Source: Aquihabitans sp. G128 (GTDB lineage: Bacteria > Actinomycetota > Acidimicrobiia > Acidimicrobiales > Iamiaceae). Taken from it: 64,000 bases of DNA. Both the position numbers and the translations under genes were made by a program. The notes beneath the pieces were generated by a model. It did no database searches, was not told the DNA's origin, and saw only the letters and a program-made list of their open reading frames with translations. How positions within the stretch are numbered: position 1 is the first letter of the stretch; every line of letters starts with the position of its first letter. The stretch spans positions 2,232,001 to 2,296,000 of the forward strand of contig NZ_CP077604.1 in assembly GCF_019048865.1 (NCBI RefSeq), read 5' to 3'. Positions 1 to 7,778 of this stretch are shown here, piece after piece.

Positions 1-494
1 TTGATGTAGAACTCGCGAGTCACGGCGTGGCCGGTGCGGGTGAGCAGCCGGGCCACGGAGTCGCCGTGGGCGGCGCCCCGCGCGTGGCCGGCGTGCACCG
101 GGCCGGTGGGGTTGGCCGACACGAACTCCACGTTCACCGAGCGCCCCTGGCCGAGGTCGGGCTTGGCGTAGCCGTCGGGGCCGGCTTCCACCACCTCGGT
201 GAGGATGTCGTGGAGCCACGTGGGGGCCAGGTGGAAGTTCACGAAGCCGGGGCCGGCCAGGTCGACCTTCAGGACGTGGGCCGGCGGCGCGGCGCTGAGG
301 TGCTCCACCAGCTGGGCGGCGAGCTCCCGCGGGTTGCGCCCCGCCTTCTTGGCCGTGGCCAGGGCCACGTTCGAGGACCAGTCGCCGTGCTCGCGGCGGC
401 CGGGGCGCTCCAGGTCGACGCGCTCGGGGAGCGGATCGACGCCGAGGGCGCTCAGCGCCTCGCGGACAGCAGCGGCCAGGTCATCGCGGATCAC
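1..494 (-). CDS. argS: Arginyl-tRNA synthetase, N-terminal part (runs off the window)
   Basis: Arginyl-tRNA synthetase charges tRNA-Arg with arginine in the cytosol. About 164 N-terminal residues are visible, reading leftward from a GTG at 494 (MIRDDLAAAVREAL...). They form the Arg-specific N-terminal additional domain and then the class I signature region: SANPTGPVHAGHARG is the HIGH-type ATP-binding motif, here HAGH. The reading frame is open to base 1, so the gene is cut by the window edge and is not itself broken. It lies 82 bp downstream of the receiver-domain gene on the same strand. Family assignment is firm; the remainder of the catalytic and anticodon-binding domains is not visible. 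Confidence 0.93.
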   Translation of the reverse strand, partial: MIRDDLAAAVREALSALGVDPLPERVDLERPGRREHGDWSSNVALATAKKAGRNPRELAAQLVEHLSAAPPAHVLKVDLAGPGFVNFHLAPTWLHDILTEVVEAGPDGYAKPDLGQGRSVNVEFVSANPTGPVHAGHARGAAHGDSVARLLTRTGHAVTREFYI

Positions 495-576
495 GGGGGA
501 CTTCCTTCGGGCAGAGCGGGCGCCCGGCCCTCGGGGGACCGGAGCGGGCGCCGGGTGGGACGGGCGGGAGGAGCGG

Positions 577-948
577 TCAGCGGCCGAGCACGGCCTCGAC
601 CCGGCTGACGAGGTCGAGGGGCTCGAACGGCTTGGTGACGTAGTCGGCGGCGCCGGCGTCGAGGCCGGCGCGGATGTCGGCGGCCTGGGCCTTGGCCGAC
701 AGCAGCACCACCGGGATGCCGGCCAGCTCGGGGTCGAGCTTCATCCGGGTCACCAGGTCGATGCCGCTCATGACGGGCATCATGATGTCGCTGACCACGA
801 CGTCGGGTCGTCGGTCGGCCGCCACCTCCAGCGCCTCGGCCCCCTGGGTGGCCGAGCAGACCTCGTAGCCCTCGAGCTCGAAGTTGACGGTGAGGAGCTT
901 CAGGATGACCGGGTCGTCGTCGACAACCAGCACGACCGTGGACGTCAT
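577..948 (-). CDS. Stand-alone response-regulator receiver protein
   Basis: A 123-residue protein consisting only of a CheY-like receiver domain. The acidic pocket is at D10-D12, the phosphoacceptor is D54 in the stretch VVVSDIMMPVMSG, and the conserved lysine lies in DYVTKPF near residue 106. No DNA-binding or enzymatic output domain is fused, so it probably acts through protein contacts or in a phosphorelay. No histidine kinase is adjacent; its partner must be elsewhere. A TAGGCT box (955-960) sits 6 bases before the ATG, suggesting a leaderless transcript. It precedes argS on the same strand. Fold assignment is secure; the regulated process is unknown. Confidence 0.88.
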   Translation of the reverse strand: MTSTVVLVVDDDPVILKLLTVNFELEGYEVCSATQGAEALEVAADRRPDVVVSDIMMPVMSGIDLVTRMKLDPELAGIPVVLLSAKAQAADIRAGLDAGAADYVTKPFEPLDLVSRVEAVLGR

Positions 949-1031
949 GGGCCGAGCCTACCGACGCGGCCCGGGCCCGATGTCACCCGTTGCCCGTGGT
1001 CGACGGCGCGGTGAGAGCGGCGGCTACCGAG

Positions 1032-1060
1032 TTGGGCACCGCAGCCCCACGTTCTAGGGT
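1032..1060 (+). promoter_or_regulatory. Promoter of tRNA-Arg
   Basis: A TTGGGC hexamer (1032-1037) and a TAGGGT hexamer (1055-1060) are separated by 17 bases and end 10 bases before the mature tRNA-Arg. This spacing fits a housekeeping sigma70-class promoter. The TAGGGT form recurs before many genes in the window. Confidence 0.55.
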
Positions 1061-1070
1061 TGCGTCCCCT

Positions 1071-1145
1071 GCCCTCGTAGCTCAGGGGATAGAGCATCGC
1101 CCTCCGGAGGCGTGTGCGGGCGTTCGAATCGCCCCGAGGGCACCA
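1071..1145 (+). tRNA. tRNA-Arg (anticodon CCG), CCA encoded
   Basis: A cloverleaf can be folded directly. The acceptor stem is GCCCTCG pairing with CGAGGGC, followed by discriminator A and an encoded CCA. The D arm is GCTC/GAGC. The anticodon loop CTCCGGA carries CCG. The T arm is GGGCG-TTCGAAT-CGCCC. The outermost anticodon-stem pair is a T-T mismatch, the only irregularity. It reads CGG arginine codons, which are abundant here. Confidence 0.95.
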
Positions 1146-1231
1146 GGTGACGAGGCCGGCTCCAGCGGAGCCGGCCTCGCTGGTTCCGGGCCCTCCGTGG
1201 CCGGCCGCCACCGGCTGCCACCGGGTGGCGG

Positions 1232-1699
1232 CTACCAGGCGGCCGAGGCCAGGCCGCCCTGGCGGCGCAGGGCCCGGAGGCCCGCCACGCCCAGCCACAG
1301 GGCACCGGCGATCTCCAGCAGCGAGGCCACGATGCTGAACCAGCTCACCCCGCCGTGGACGAAGGTGTCGCTGAGGGCGCTCCACGTGGGCAGCCAGTGG
1401 GCGGCCGCGAAGCCCAGGGCCAGCGGGAACCCGGCCGAGACCGCCACCAGCGGGGCCGTGCGGTGCCCCACGAGCACCAGCACGATGGCCACCGCCGAGA
1501 TCACCATGCCGAGGTTGCCCACCCAGAACAGCTCGGTGCTGACGGTGTCGATGCCGCGGCGGAAGTGGTCGCCGTTGTGGAGCACGGCCGCCACGAGGAA
1601 CCCCCAGGCGGCGTGGCGGAGGCCGGCGTCGGGCTGGCGGTGGGCGGGCACGGGGCCCGTCCGGGCGTCGGACCGGGTGCCGGGGTTGGTCGTGGCCAC
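1232..1699 (-). CDS. Four-helix integral membrane protein, unknown function
   Basis: A 155-residue protein with a hydrophilic N-terminus and about four hydrophobic helices (roughly residues 28-45, 55-80, 82-100 and 118-142). I do not recognise a named family. The start is a GTG at 1699, preceded by GGAGG eight bases upstream. It is divergent from the TetR gene at 1770, and the gap carries two overlapping palindromes (1721-1752). This strongly suggests it is the TetR target, perhaps a small DoxX- or DUF-like membrane protein involved in stress or drug response. The regulatory link is inference from layout. Confidence 0.6.
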   Translation of the reverse strand: MATTNPGTRSDARTGPVPAHRQPDAGLRHAAWGFLVAAVLHNGDHFRRGIDTVSTELFWVGNLGMVISAVAIVLVLVGHRTAPLVAVSAGFPLALGFAAAHWLPTWSALSDTFVHGGVSWFSIVASLLEIAGALWLGVAGLRALRRQGGLASAAW

Positions 1700-1720
1700 G
1701 AGAGGACCTCCACGTTCGTC

Positions 1721-1752
1721 CTAGAGTGATCGCTCTAGAGGGATCGTTCTAG
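1721..1752. promoter_or_regulatory. Paired TetR-type operators
   Basis: Two overlapping palindromes lie in the divergent intergenic region: CTAGAGTGATCGCTCTAG (1721-1738) and CTAGAGGGATCGTTCTAG (1735-1752). They share CTAG and both centre on GATC. The second abuts the TAGCCT -10 box (1753-1758) of the TetR gene, so binding would block both promoters. Confidence 0.65.
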
Positions 1753-1769
1753 TAGCCTGGCCACCGACC

Positions 1770-2390
1770 GTGCAACCCTCCGGAGCTGTCGTGCCCGCAC
1801 CGCCCACCGCCACCGCCAACACCCGGGACCGCTTGGTGGCCACCACCGCCGCCCTGTTCCTGCACCAGGGGTTCACCGCCACGGGCGTGGGGGCGATCAC
1901 CGCCGGCAGCGGCGTGCCCACCGGGTCGCTCTACCACCACTTCCCCGGCGGCAAGGACGAGCTGGCGGCGGAGGCGCTGCGGGTGGCCGGGGCCGGCTAC
2001 GGGCTCCTCGTGGGCGCGGTCATCGACGAGGCCCCGGACCTCGCCACCGGCATCCGCGAGAGCTTCCCGGCCGCCGCCGCCATGCTCGAGGCATCCGGCT
2101 ACGCGGATGCCTGCCCGATCGCCACGGTGGCGCTGGAGGTCGCCAGCACCAACGAGCCGCTGCGCCGGGTCACCCACGAGGTGTTCGAGTCGTGGGCCAC
2201 CGCCCTGTCGAGCCGCCTCGAGGGGGCCGGCCTCGCGGTCGACCGCTCCCGCGAGCTGGCCCTCACCTACCTCGCCGCCCTCGAGGGCGGCTTCCTGCTG
2301 TGCCGGGCCGCTCGGTCCCCGGAGGCGATGCTCGCCGTCGGCGCCCTGGTGGCCGACGCCGTCGACGCTGCGCTGGCCGAGGTGCGCTGA
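1770..2390 (+). CDS. TetR/AcrR family repressor, LmrA/YxaF-like
   Basis: A 206-residue regulator. The N-terminal helix-turn-helix spans about residues 18-65, ending in the diagnostic SLYHHFPGGKDELAAEAL seen in the LmrA/YxaF branch of TetR repressors. The C-terminal ligand-binding helices follow. The start is GTG 1770, 11 bases after a TAGCCT box; an in-frame GTG sits a few codons downstream. The two palindromes immediately upstream are its likely operators, giving autoregulation and control of the divergent membrane protein at 1232-1699. Members of this branch respond to lincosamides or flavonoids in Bacillus; the ligand here is unknown. Confidence 0.85.
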   Translation: MQPSGAVVPAPPTATANTRDRLVATTAALFLHQGFTATGVGAITAGSGVPTGSLYHHFPGGKDELAAEALRVAGAGYGLLVGAVIDEAPDLATGIRESFPAAAAMLEASGYADACPIATVALEVASTNEPLRRVTHEVFESWATALSSRLEGAGLAVDRSRELALTYLAALEGGFLLCRAARSPEAMLAVGALVADAVDAALAEVR

Positions 2391-2399
2391 CCGGACCGG

Positions 2400-3924
2400 T
2401 CAGCCGCAGGACTCCCCGGGTGGCGGGTCGCCGGGGATCATGCCGACGACCTCGGACTGCTCGGGCGCCGCCGCCACCGTGGTGCTCGTGGTGCTGCTGC
2501 TCGTGCTCGACGAGGCGCGGGTGGTGGTGGTCGGCGCCAGGCCGGCCCAGTCGGCGCCGAGGAACAGGACCACGGCGCCGCGGTCGAGCGAGGCGTCCTC
2601 CTCGACGGCGACGGTGCCCCGGATGCTGGCGGCGACGGTGCGGGCCTCGTCGGCCTGGCCGGCGGCGTAGCGCACGACGGTGTGGTCCTCCGACGGGTGC
2701 TGGAGCTCCTCGCCGTTGCCGAAGTGGTCGACGGTGAAGCCGACGGTCACCAGCTGGTCGGCCACCTTCACGGCCTCGCCCTGCTGCCCCGAGCTGTTCA
2801 GCACGGTCACGTCGACGTCGGCCGGCGCCACGTCGGAGGTGACCGCGGTGGTGGACGACGACCCCGCGCCCGAGGTCGGGCCGGCGCCGTCGGTGGTCGC
2901 CGTGGTGGCCACCGGGTCGCGGAACAGGGCGAGGATCGGCTCGGCCTCGGTGCGGTCGACCTCGACGATCTGGGCCCCGCCGCTGGTGGTGCGGGGCGTG
3001 TTGGGCAGCGTGTAGGTCTGCAGGGCGGCGGAGTCGAACGACGAGAACCGGCGGCCGAGCGCCAGCAGGTCGCCCACCGAGAGCTGGTCGTCGATGGTCA
3101 CGTTCGACGTGCCGGCGTCGACCAGGCGCTTGAGTGTGAGCGGGTTGGAGATGCCCTTGTCCTTGGCGCGGTCGATCACCCGGCGCAGGAACAGCTGCTG
3201 GCGCGAGATGCGGCCGAGGTCGCCGGTGCCGTCGTAGGTGAAGCCGCCGTGGGAGAAGTACTCGAGGTGGCGGGAGCGGGCGAAGGCCAGGGCGTTGCGC
3301 CCGTCCAGGTCGATGCAGCCCGGGTGCAGCACGTCGAGGCCGGTGTTGCGGTCCCGCATGGCGCGGTCGAACCACATGGGGACGCCGTCGATGGCCGAGA
3401 CGATGTCCTGGAAGCCCTGGAAGTCGACCTCGACGTAGTGGTTGATGGGGACGTCGAGCTCGTCGCGCAGCGTGTCGACCAGCTCCTGCGGGCCCTTGGA
3501 GTAGGCGGCGTTGATGCGGCCCTTCCGTCCCGTCGTGTCGAGCGTGACCCAGAGGTCGCGGGGCAGCGACAGCATCTTGGCCTGCTTCTTCCCGGGGTCG
3601 ATCCGCAGCAGCATGATCGTGTCGGCGAGCGGGGCGTGGTCGTCGCCCGCGCTGGGGTCGAGCGGGTCACCGCCCGAGCGCGAGTCGGATCCCACCACCA
3701 GGTAGTTCGAGGGGCCGCCCACGGCGTCGTCGAGCGCCACCTTGGTGCGGTCGATCTGGTGGAGCTTCCACGCCCCCCCAGCCCACCACCGCCGCGGCGG
3801 CCACCGCGAACACCGTGACGAGGGCCCCCACCGACAGCAGCAGCCGCTGGGGCCACGAGCGCCGGGCCCGCCGCGGGCGCGGCAGCGGCTTGGCCTCGCC
3901 GGCTGGGGAGGGTTCCGGATCCAT
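2400..3924 (-). CDS. LytR-CpsA-Psr (LCP) cell-wall glycopolymer ligase, frameshifted
   Basis: LCP enzymes attach glycopolymers such as teichoic acids or arabinogalactan to peptidoglycan outside the membrane. The reconstructed protein has 507 residues. A cytosolic Arg-rich N-terminus leads into one membrane helix (about residues 23-42). The LCP domain follows, with DSRSGGDPLDPSAGDDHAPLADTIMLLR and the arginine-rich SLPRDLWV and FARSRHLEYFS motifs, then a LytR C-terminal domain (VTVLNSSG...) and a Ser/Thr-rich tail. The first 48 codons are in another frame: a run of seven C (3773-3779) appears one base too long. The ATG at 3924 is supported by TACCGT 9 bases upstream. The frameshift is probably a sequencing error. 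Confidence 0.88.
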
Positions 3925-4000
3925 GGCGGCACCACGGTACCGGGGCCACCCCACCCGATCGGGTCACCGCGTGACCCCCACCACACCGTCCGTGGCCCCG

Positions 4001-4063
4001 CCCCCCGAACTTGTCGCAGTTGTCGACCGTGGCGTCGTCCAACTGCAACAAGTTCGAGGGGGG
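4001..4063. terminator. Long stem-loop between acyl-CoA dehydrogenase and LCP genes
   Basis: A near-perfect inverted repeat: GAACTTGTCGCAGTTG pairs with CAACTGCAACAAGTTC at 15 of 16 positions. C6 and G7 tracts flank it outside, and the loop is about 18 bases. It lies directly after the acyl-CoA dehydrogenase stop codon. It probably works as a terminator or 3'-end stabiliser for that gene. Confidence 0.6.
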
Positions 4064-4067
4064 GCCG

Positions 4068-5315
4068 CTACTTCTTGGGGGGCTCGACCTTGGGCTCGCG
4101 GGGGAGGCCGAGGAACTTCTCGCCGACGATGTTGCGCTGGATCTCGGCGGTGCCGCCCCAGATGGTCTCGGAGCGGGAGAAGAAGAAGGCCGACATCATC
4201 CCGGAGGGCTGGTAGGTCGGGCGGCCCTCGCCGCGCATGACCGCGGGCCAGGAGCCCGAGGCCGGGGCGGTGTCGACCAGCATGGAGGCGGCGCCGAAGA
4301 TGTCGAGGGCCAGCTCCATGGCGTCGCGGTGCATCTCGGACCAGAACATCTTGTTGGTGAGCCCGAGGCTGACGACGCCCAGGTCCTTGGTGCCCTGCAC
4401 GGTCTGGGTCAGGCTGCGCAGGCCGTTGATCTTCAGGATCTGGACCTTGGTGTAGTAGCGGGTGAGGCCCTGGCGGATGACCGGGTCGTCGATCTTCCCG
4501 TTGGCCTGGGCGGCCGCCACCATGAGGTCGTACTCCTGCTCGAAGCGGCGGTAGCCCGTGGTGGCCGACATGCCCCGCTCGTGGCTGAGGGTGGAGTTGG
4601 CCACCTTCCAGCCGCCGTTGACCCCGCCCACCACGTTCTCGGCCGGGCAGCGGGCGTCGGTGAAGAACACCTCGTTGAACTCGGCGGTGCCGTCGGGCTG
4701 CACGATGCCGCGCACCTCGATGCCGTCCTGCTTCATCGGCACCAGCAGGTACGAGATGCCGGCCTGCTTCTTGACGTCGGGGTCGGTGCGGGCCAGCAGG
4801 AAGCAGTAGTCGGCGAACTGGGCCTGGGTGGTCCAGACCTTCTGGCCGTTGATGACCCACTCGTCGCCGTCGAGCACCGCGGTGGTCTTGAGGGAAGCGA
4901 GGTCGGAGCCGGAGTCGGGCTCGGAGAAGCCCTGGCACCACGCCATCTCGCCCTTCATGATCTTGGGCAGGAACTCCTTCTTCTGCTCCTCGGTGCCGTG
5001 CTGCAGGATGGTCGGCCCCACCAGGGTGTCGCCGAAGAAGTCGGCGCGCAGCGGCGCCTTGGCCCGGGCGAACTCCTCGGCCAGCACCACGTTCTCCATG
5101 GTGGTGAGGCCCTTGCCGCCGTACTCCTTGGGCCAGGCGGCGCAGATCCAGCCGCCGCCGTAGAGCTTGGCCGGCCAGGCCTCGTTGAAGGCCTGCTTCT
5201 CCTCGGGGGTCTGGCTGAACCCCTCGTCGAACCAGCCGGCGGGGAGGTTCTCCTCCAGCCAGGTCCGGATCTCGACACGGAACGCTTCGGCCTCGGGCGG
5301 GTAGCTCAGATCCAT
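4068..5315 (-). CDS. Acyl-CoA dehydrogenase
   Basis: A 415-residue FAD-dependent acyl-CoA dehydrogenase that introduces the alpha-beta double bond in acyl-CoA thioesters, passing electrons to ETF. The N-terminal helical domain (about 1-120) contains the WPKEYGGKG motif. The central beta domain carries GFSEPDSGSDLASLKT and WVINGQKVWTTQAQFADY, the flavin-contacting motifs. The C-terminal helical domain includes the ETIWGGTAEIQRNIVGEKFLGLPR signature. The gene is divergent from the FrhB-like gene. A perfect 16-bp palindrome (5325-5340) lies just 9 bases before its ATG, suggesting repression by a TetR- or GntR-type regulator. Acyl chain specificity cannot be read from the sequence. Confidence 0.93.
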   Translation of the reverse strand: MDLSYPPEAEAFRVEIRTWLEENLPAGWFDEGFSQTPEEKQAFNEAWPAKLYGGGWICAAWPKEYGGKGLTTMENVVLAEEFARAKAPLRADFFGDTLVGPTILQHGTEEQKKEFLPKIMKGEMAWCQGFSEPDSGSDLASLKTTAVLDGDEWVINGQKVWTTQAQFADYCFLLARTDPDVKKQAGISYLLVPMKQDGIEVRGIVQPDGTAEFNEVFFTDARCPAENVVGGVNGGWKVANSTLSHERGMSATTGYRRFEQEYDLMVAAAQANGKIDDPVIRQGLTRYYTKVQILKINGLRSLTQTVQGTKDLGVVSLGLTNKMFWSEMHRDAMELALDIFGAASMLVDTAPASGSWPAVMRGEGRPTYQPSGMMSAFFFSRSETIWGGTAEIQRNIVGEKFLGLPREPKVEPPKK

Positions 5316-5324
5316 GGCCCCATC

Positions 5325-5340
5325 TTGACCCGCGGGTCAA
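5325..5340. promoter_or_regulatory. Perfect palindrome upstream of acyl-CoA dehydrogenase
   Basis: TTGACCCGCGGGTCAA is a perfect 16-bp inverted repeat in the divergent gap, 10 bases upstream of the acyl-CoA dehydrogenase start. Its position and symmetry fit a dimeric repressor operator. No cognate regulator is adjacent. Confidence 0.5.
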
Positions 5341-5427
5341 GGGACGTGCCACCCCACCCGCCCGACCAGCGCCTCCGGCGGCGTTCGGGTCGCCTACCGG
5401 CAGGTCGGTCGCCCTACGATGCCGACC

Positions 5428-6927
5428 ATGACGGTGACCGATGCCCCCATCGCCGAGCCCGCCGCTCCCGAGCCGTTCTTCACCCGGGAAGAGGGCCGCT
5501 GGACCCACCAGTGGAAGGAGCTCTACGAGGAGGTCATCACCTCGGGGCTCTGCACCGGCTGCTCCGCCTGCGTGATCGCCTGCCCGCACGACGTCATCGG
5601 CTACGAGCACAAGGAGGGCGGCTACAAGCCCTTCCACATCGAGGAGGAGCTGGGCCTGGCCGACTGCGGCCACGGCCAGAAGGGCTGCACGTCCTGCACC
5701 CGGGCCTGCCCCCGCTTCCGCGACTGGGAGCCCACCGCCGAGGAGCACCTCTTCGGTCGCATCCGCGAGACCGAGGAGATCCACGGCATCGCCGAGCAGA
5801 CCCTCCTGGTCCGTGCCGCCGACGACCACGTGCACCAGACCGGCCAGGACGGCGGCCTGGTGTCGGCCATCCTGATCTGGCTGCTCGACGAGGGCTACAT
5901 CGACGGCGCCCTGGTGTCGGGCCTCGAGGGCGACGGCTCCAGCTGGAAGGCCAAGCCCATGGTGGCCACCACCAAGGATGAGGTCCTGGCCACCGCCGGC
6001 AGCCGCTACACCTACTCCGCCAACTGGCTGGCCTACGACGAGGCCAAGGAGAAGGGCCTGGAGAACCTGGCGCTGGTGGGCATGGGCTGCCAGACCTCGG
6101 CTGCCCCGGTGATGTGGAGCCGCAAGATCGGCAAGGTCGGCAAGCCGATCCGCTTCACCATCGGCCTGCTCTGCTCGAAGACCTTCGACGACCGCATCTT
6201 CGACGAGCTCTTCGACGCCAAGTACGGCATCAAGCGCGAGACGATCAAGAAGATGAACATCAAGGGCGTCTTCCAGATCTGGACCCACGACGACGAGTAC
6301 CACGAGGTGCCGTTGAAGGAGTGCCACGCCTGGACCCGTGAGGGCTGCAACCACTGCCCCGACTTCGCCGCCGAGCACGCCGACATCTCCACCGGCGGCA
6401 TCGGCAAGTTCAACGACTACACGCTCACCGTGGTCCGCACCGAGCTGGGCCGCGAGGTCATGACCCGCATGGCCAAGGCCGGCGTCATCGAGGTCAAGCC
6501 GGCCGAGGAGGACCCCGCCGCCATCGCCCTCATGGACCGCCTGTCCCGGGTGAGCCGCAACCGCTGGCCCGAGCAGGCCATCGGCTTCCCCAAGCTCATG
6601 CCGCCGCCCCCGCCGAAGAAGAAGAAGAAGGCGGCCCCGGCCGACGCCGAGGCCAAGACCAAGGAGCCCGCCGACGCGGCCGCGGCGCCGGCCGACGGCA
6701 CGCCGGCTGCGCCGGCCAAGGTCGACGCCGAGCTGAAGGCGGCCGACACCGCACCGGCGACGCCCGCCACCGATCCCGCCGAGGCCAAGGTCGGCGAGCA
6801 GGTGGCCGACGTGGCCGCCGACGCTGCGCCCGGCCCCGCCGTCACTGCGGAGCCGCCGTCGGCCCAGGCCGACGAGCCGGTCGCTCCGCCGCCCACGCCC
6901 GACGCCAGCGAGCCGACGAGCTCCTAG
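5428..6927 (+). CDS. FrhB/FdhB-like coenzyme F420 hydrogenase/dehydrogenase beta-family iron-sulfur protein with long Ala/Pro-rich tail
   Basis: A 499-residue protein of the F420 hydrogenase/dehydrogenase beta-subunit family, whose members pass electrons between iron-sulfur centres, flavin and F420. A ferredoxin-like cluster motif CTGCSACVIACP (C42, C45, C48, C52) is followed by CGHGQKGCTSCTRACP. The FrhB N- and C-terminal domains run to about residue 390 and include VGMGCQTSAAP, CSKTF and CNHCPDF. A Lys-then-Ala/Pro/Glu-rich tail of about 105 residues has no recognised fold. The chosen ATG (5428) is 7 bases after TACGAT; an upstream ATG at 5419 overlaps that box. It is divergent from the acyl-CoA dehydrogenase, so a shared redox role is possible. 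The true electron partner is unknown. Confidence 0.82.
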   Translation: MTVTDAPIAEPAAPEPFFTREEGRWTHQWKELYEEVITSGLCTGCSACVIACPHDVIGYEHKEGGYKPFHIEEELGLADCGHGQKGCTSCTRACPRFRDWEPTAEEHLFGRIRETEEIHGIAEQTLLVRAADDHVHQTGQDGGLVSAILIWLLDEGYIDGALVSGLEGDGSSWKAKPMVATTKDEVLATAGSRYTYSANWLAYDEAKEKGLENLALVGMGCQTSAAPVMWSRKIGKVGKPIRFTIGLLCSKTFDDRIFDELFDAKYGIKRETIKKMNIKGVFQIWTHDDEYHEVPLKECHAWTREGCNHCPDFAAEHADISTGGIGKFNDYTLTVVRTELGREVMTRMAKAGVIEVKPAEEDPAAIALMDRLSRVSRNRWPEQAIGFPKLMPPPPPKKKKKAAPADAEAKTKEPADAAAAPADGTPAAPAKVDAELKAADTAPATPATDPAEAKVGEQVADVAADAAPGPAVTAEPPSAQADEPVAPPPTPDASEPTSS

Positions 6928-6979
6928 CGCGACGGCCGCTCCCTGGGCGCGAGCCCTCGAGCGGCACGCCGAGCGGGGC

Positions 6980-7390
6980 CTAGGACGACTCGGTGGACGC
7001 CGTCAGGGTGCAATCGGCGTAGATCTTGGTGACCTTGGCCTCGAGCGCCTTCGGCGTCTCGGTCTCGTTGTCGTTCAGCTTCTTGAAGTCGCCGAACTTC
7101 AGGTCGTCCTTGAAGGCGTTGTAGGCGCAGGTGCAGCCCTTGGTGGCGGCCTTGGCCGCGTCGCCGTACTTGGCCTCGAGCTGGTCGGCCGAGAGCTTGG
7201 CCGCCTCGGCGCCCTGGTCGTCGCGCACCAGGGTGGTCCAGCAGCCCTCGATGAAGTCCTTGCGGACCCCGCTCGTGTAGCTGCCGGGTGCCTTCTGGCC
7301 GGCGCAGCCGGCGAGCAGGGCGATCGCCAGCAGGACGCCGGCGAACGGCGCCGCCGAGCGGGTGCGACGACGGATCGGGGTAGCGGGCAC
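6980..7390 (-). CDS. Secreted lipoprotein, unknown function
   Basis: A 136-residue protein starting at GTG 7390 with AAGGAG eight bases upstream. A basic N-terminus (PIRRRTRS) and hydrophobic stretch lead to the lipobox LLAGC, with the lipidated Cys near residue 28. The mature part is short, charged and helical. It contains three further cysteines (EGCWTTL, KGCTCAYNAF and ADCTL), suggesting disulfides outside the cell. I do not recognise the family. A 388-bp gap lies upstream, and its own promoter is not obvious beyond a TACTAG-like box. Confidence 0.65.
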   Translation of the reverse strand: MPATPIRRRTRSAAPFAGVLLAIALLAGCAGQKAPGSYTSGVRKDFIEGCWTTLVRDDQGAEAAKLSADQLEAKYGDAAKAATKGCTCAYNAFKDDLKFGDFKKLNDNETETPKALEAKVTKIYADCTLTASTESS

Positions 7391-7778
7391 GCAGAGCTCC
7401 TTGACGAGGACCGGGACCAAGCTAGTAGGGGCGGTCCGCAACCCCGAAGTCGAGCCGGGGCCCAGACGCGAAATCGGGAGCGCCGGCTGAGCCGGCACTC
7501 CCGATCCCATTCCGGACTGACGCTCCCCCCGAACCGTCGGTCTGAAATGCTCCCCCCACACCTTGCGATGCGGTGCGTTCGGCGCTTCGTGGGCGCTGCT
7601 CGCTGCAACAGATAGAACACCCTCCGGGCCGATCGAGCATGAGCCAAAAGGCCCATTTCGGAGTGATTGTTCGGATACCCAGAGTGGCTGAAAGGCCAGG
7701 TACCGCCGGTATCGCGAAGGGGTGACGCCCGTCGTGGCCGTTCGGCCCCCTTCGGTGCTCGTGGCGCCGGGACCTCGA
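7391..7778. ncRNA. Gene-free stretch with stem-loops; possible C-rich-loop (6C-like) RNA
   Basis: No credible protein gene lies in these 388 bases. A strong hairpin spans 7473-7505 (arms ATCGGGAG and GCCGGC around TGA). Then, on the + strand, an 8-bp stem GACTGACG/CGTCGGTC (7515-7522 with 7535-7542) displays CTCCCCCC in its loop. A second CTCCCCCC occurs at 7550-7557. Actinobacterial 6C RNAs have two stem-loops with runs of six C, which prompts the comparison. The second stem is weak here and no clear promoter or terminator is visible, so the call and the strand are tentative. Confidence 0.3.

Noticed and set aside
945..1385. Peptide containing GDSNARTRLRRAMLYPLSYEG
   Set aside because: This is the well-known translated shadow of a tRNA gene, here tRNA-Arg on the other strand.
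3964..6378. An 804-codon frame antisense to the FrhB-like gene
   Set aside because: It crosses unrelated real genes and shows no domain of its own.
7671..7765. Possible class II tRNA starting GGATACCCAGAGTGGC
   Set aside because: No acceptor pairing and no T-arm with a GTTCGAATC-like loop could be formed.
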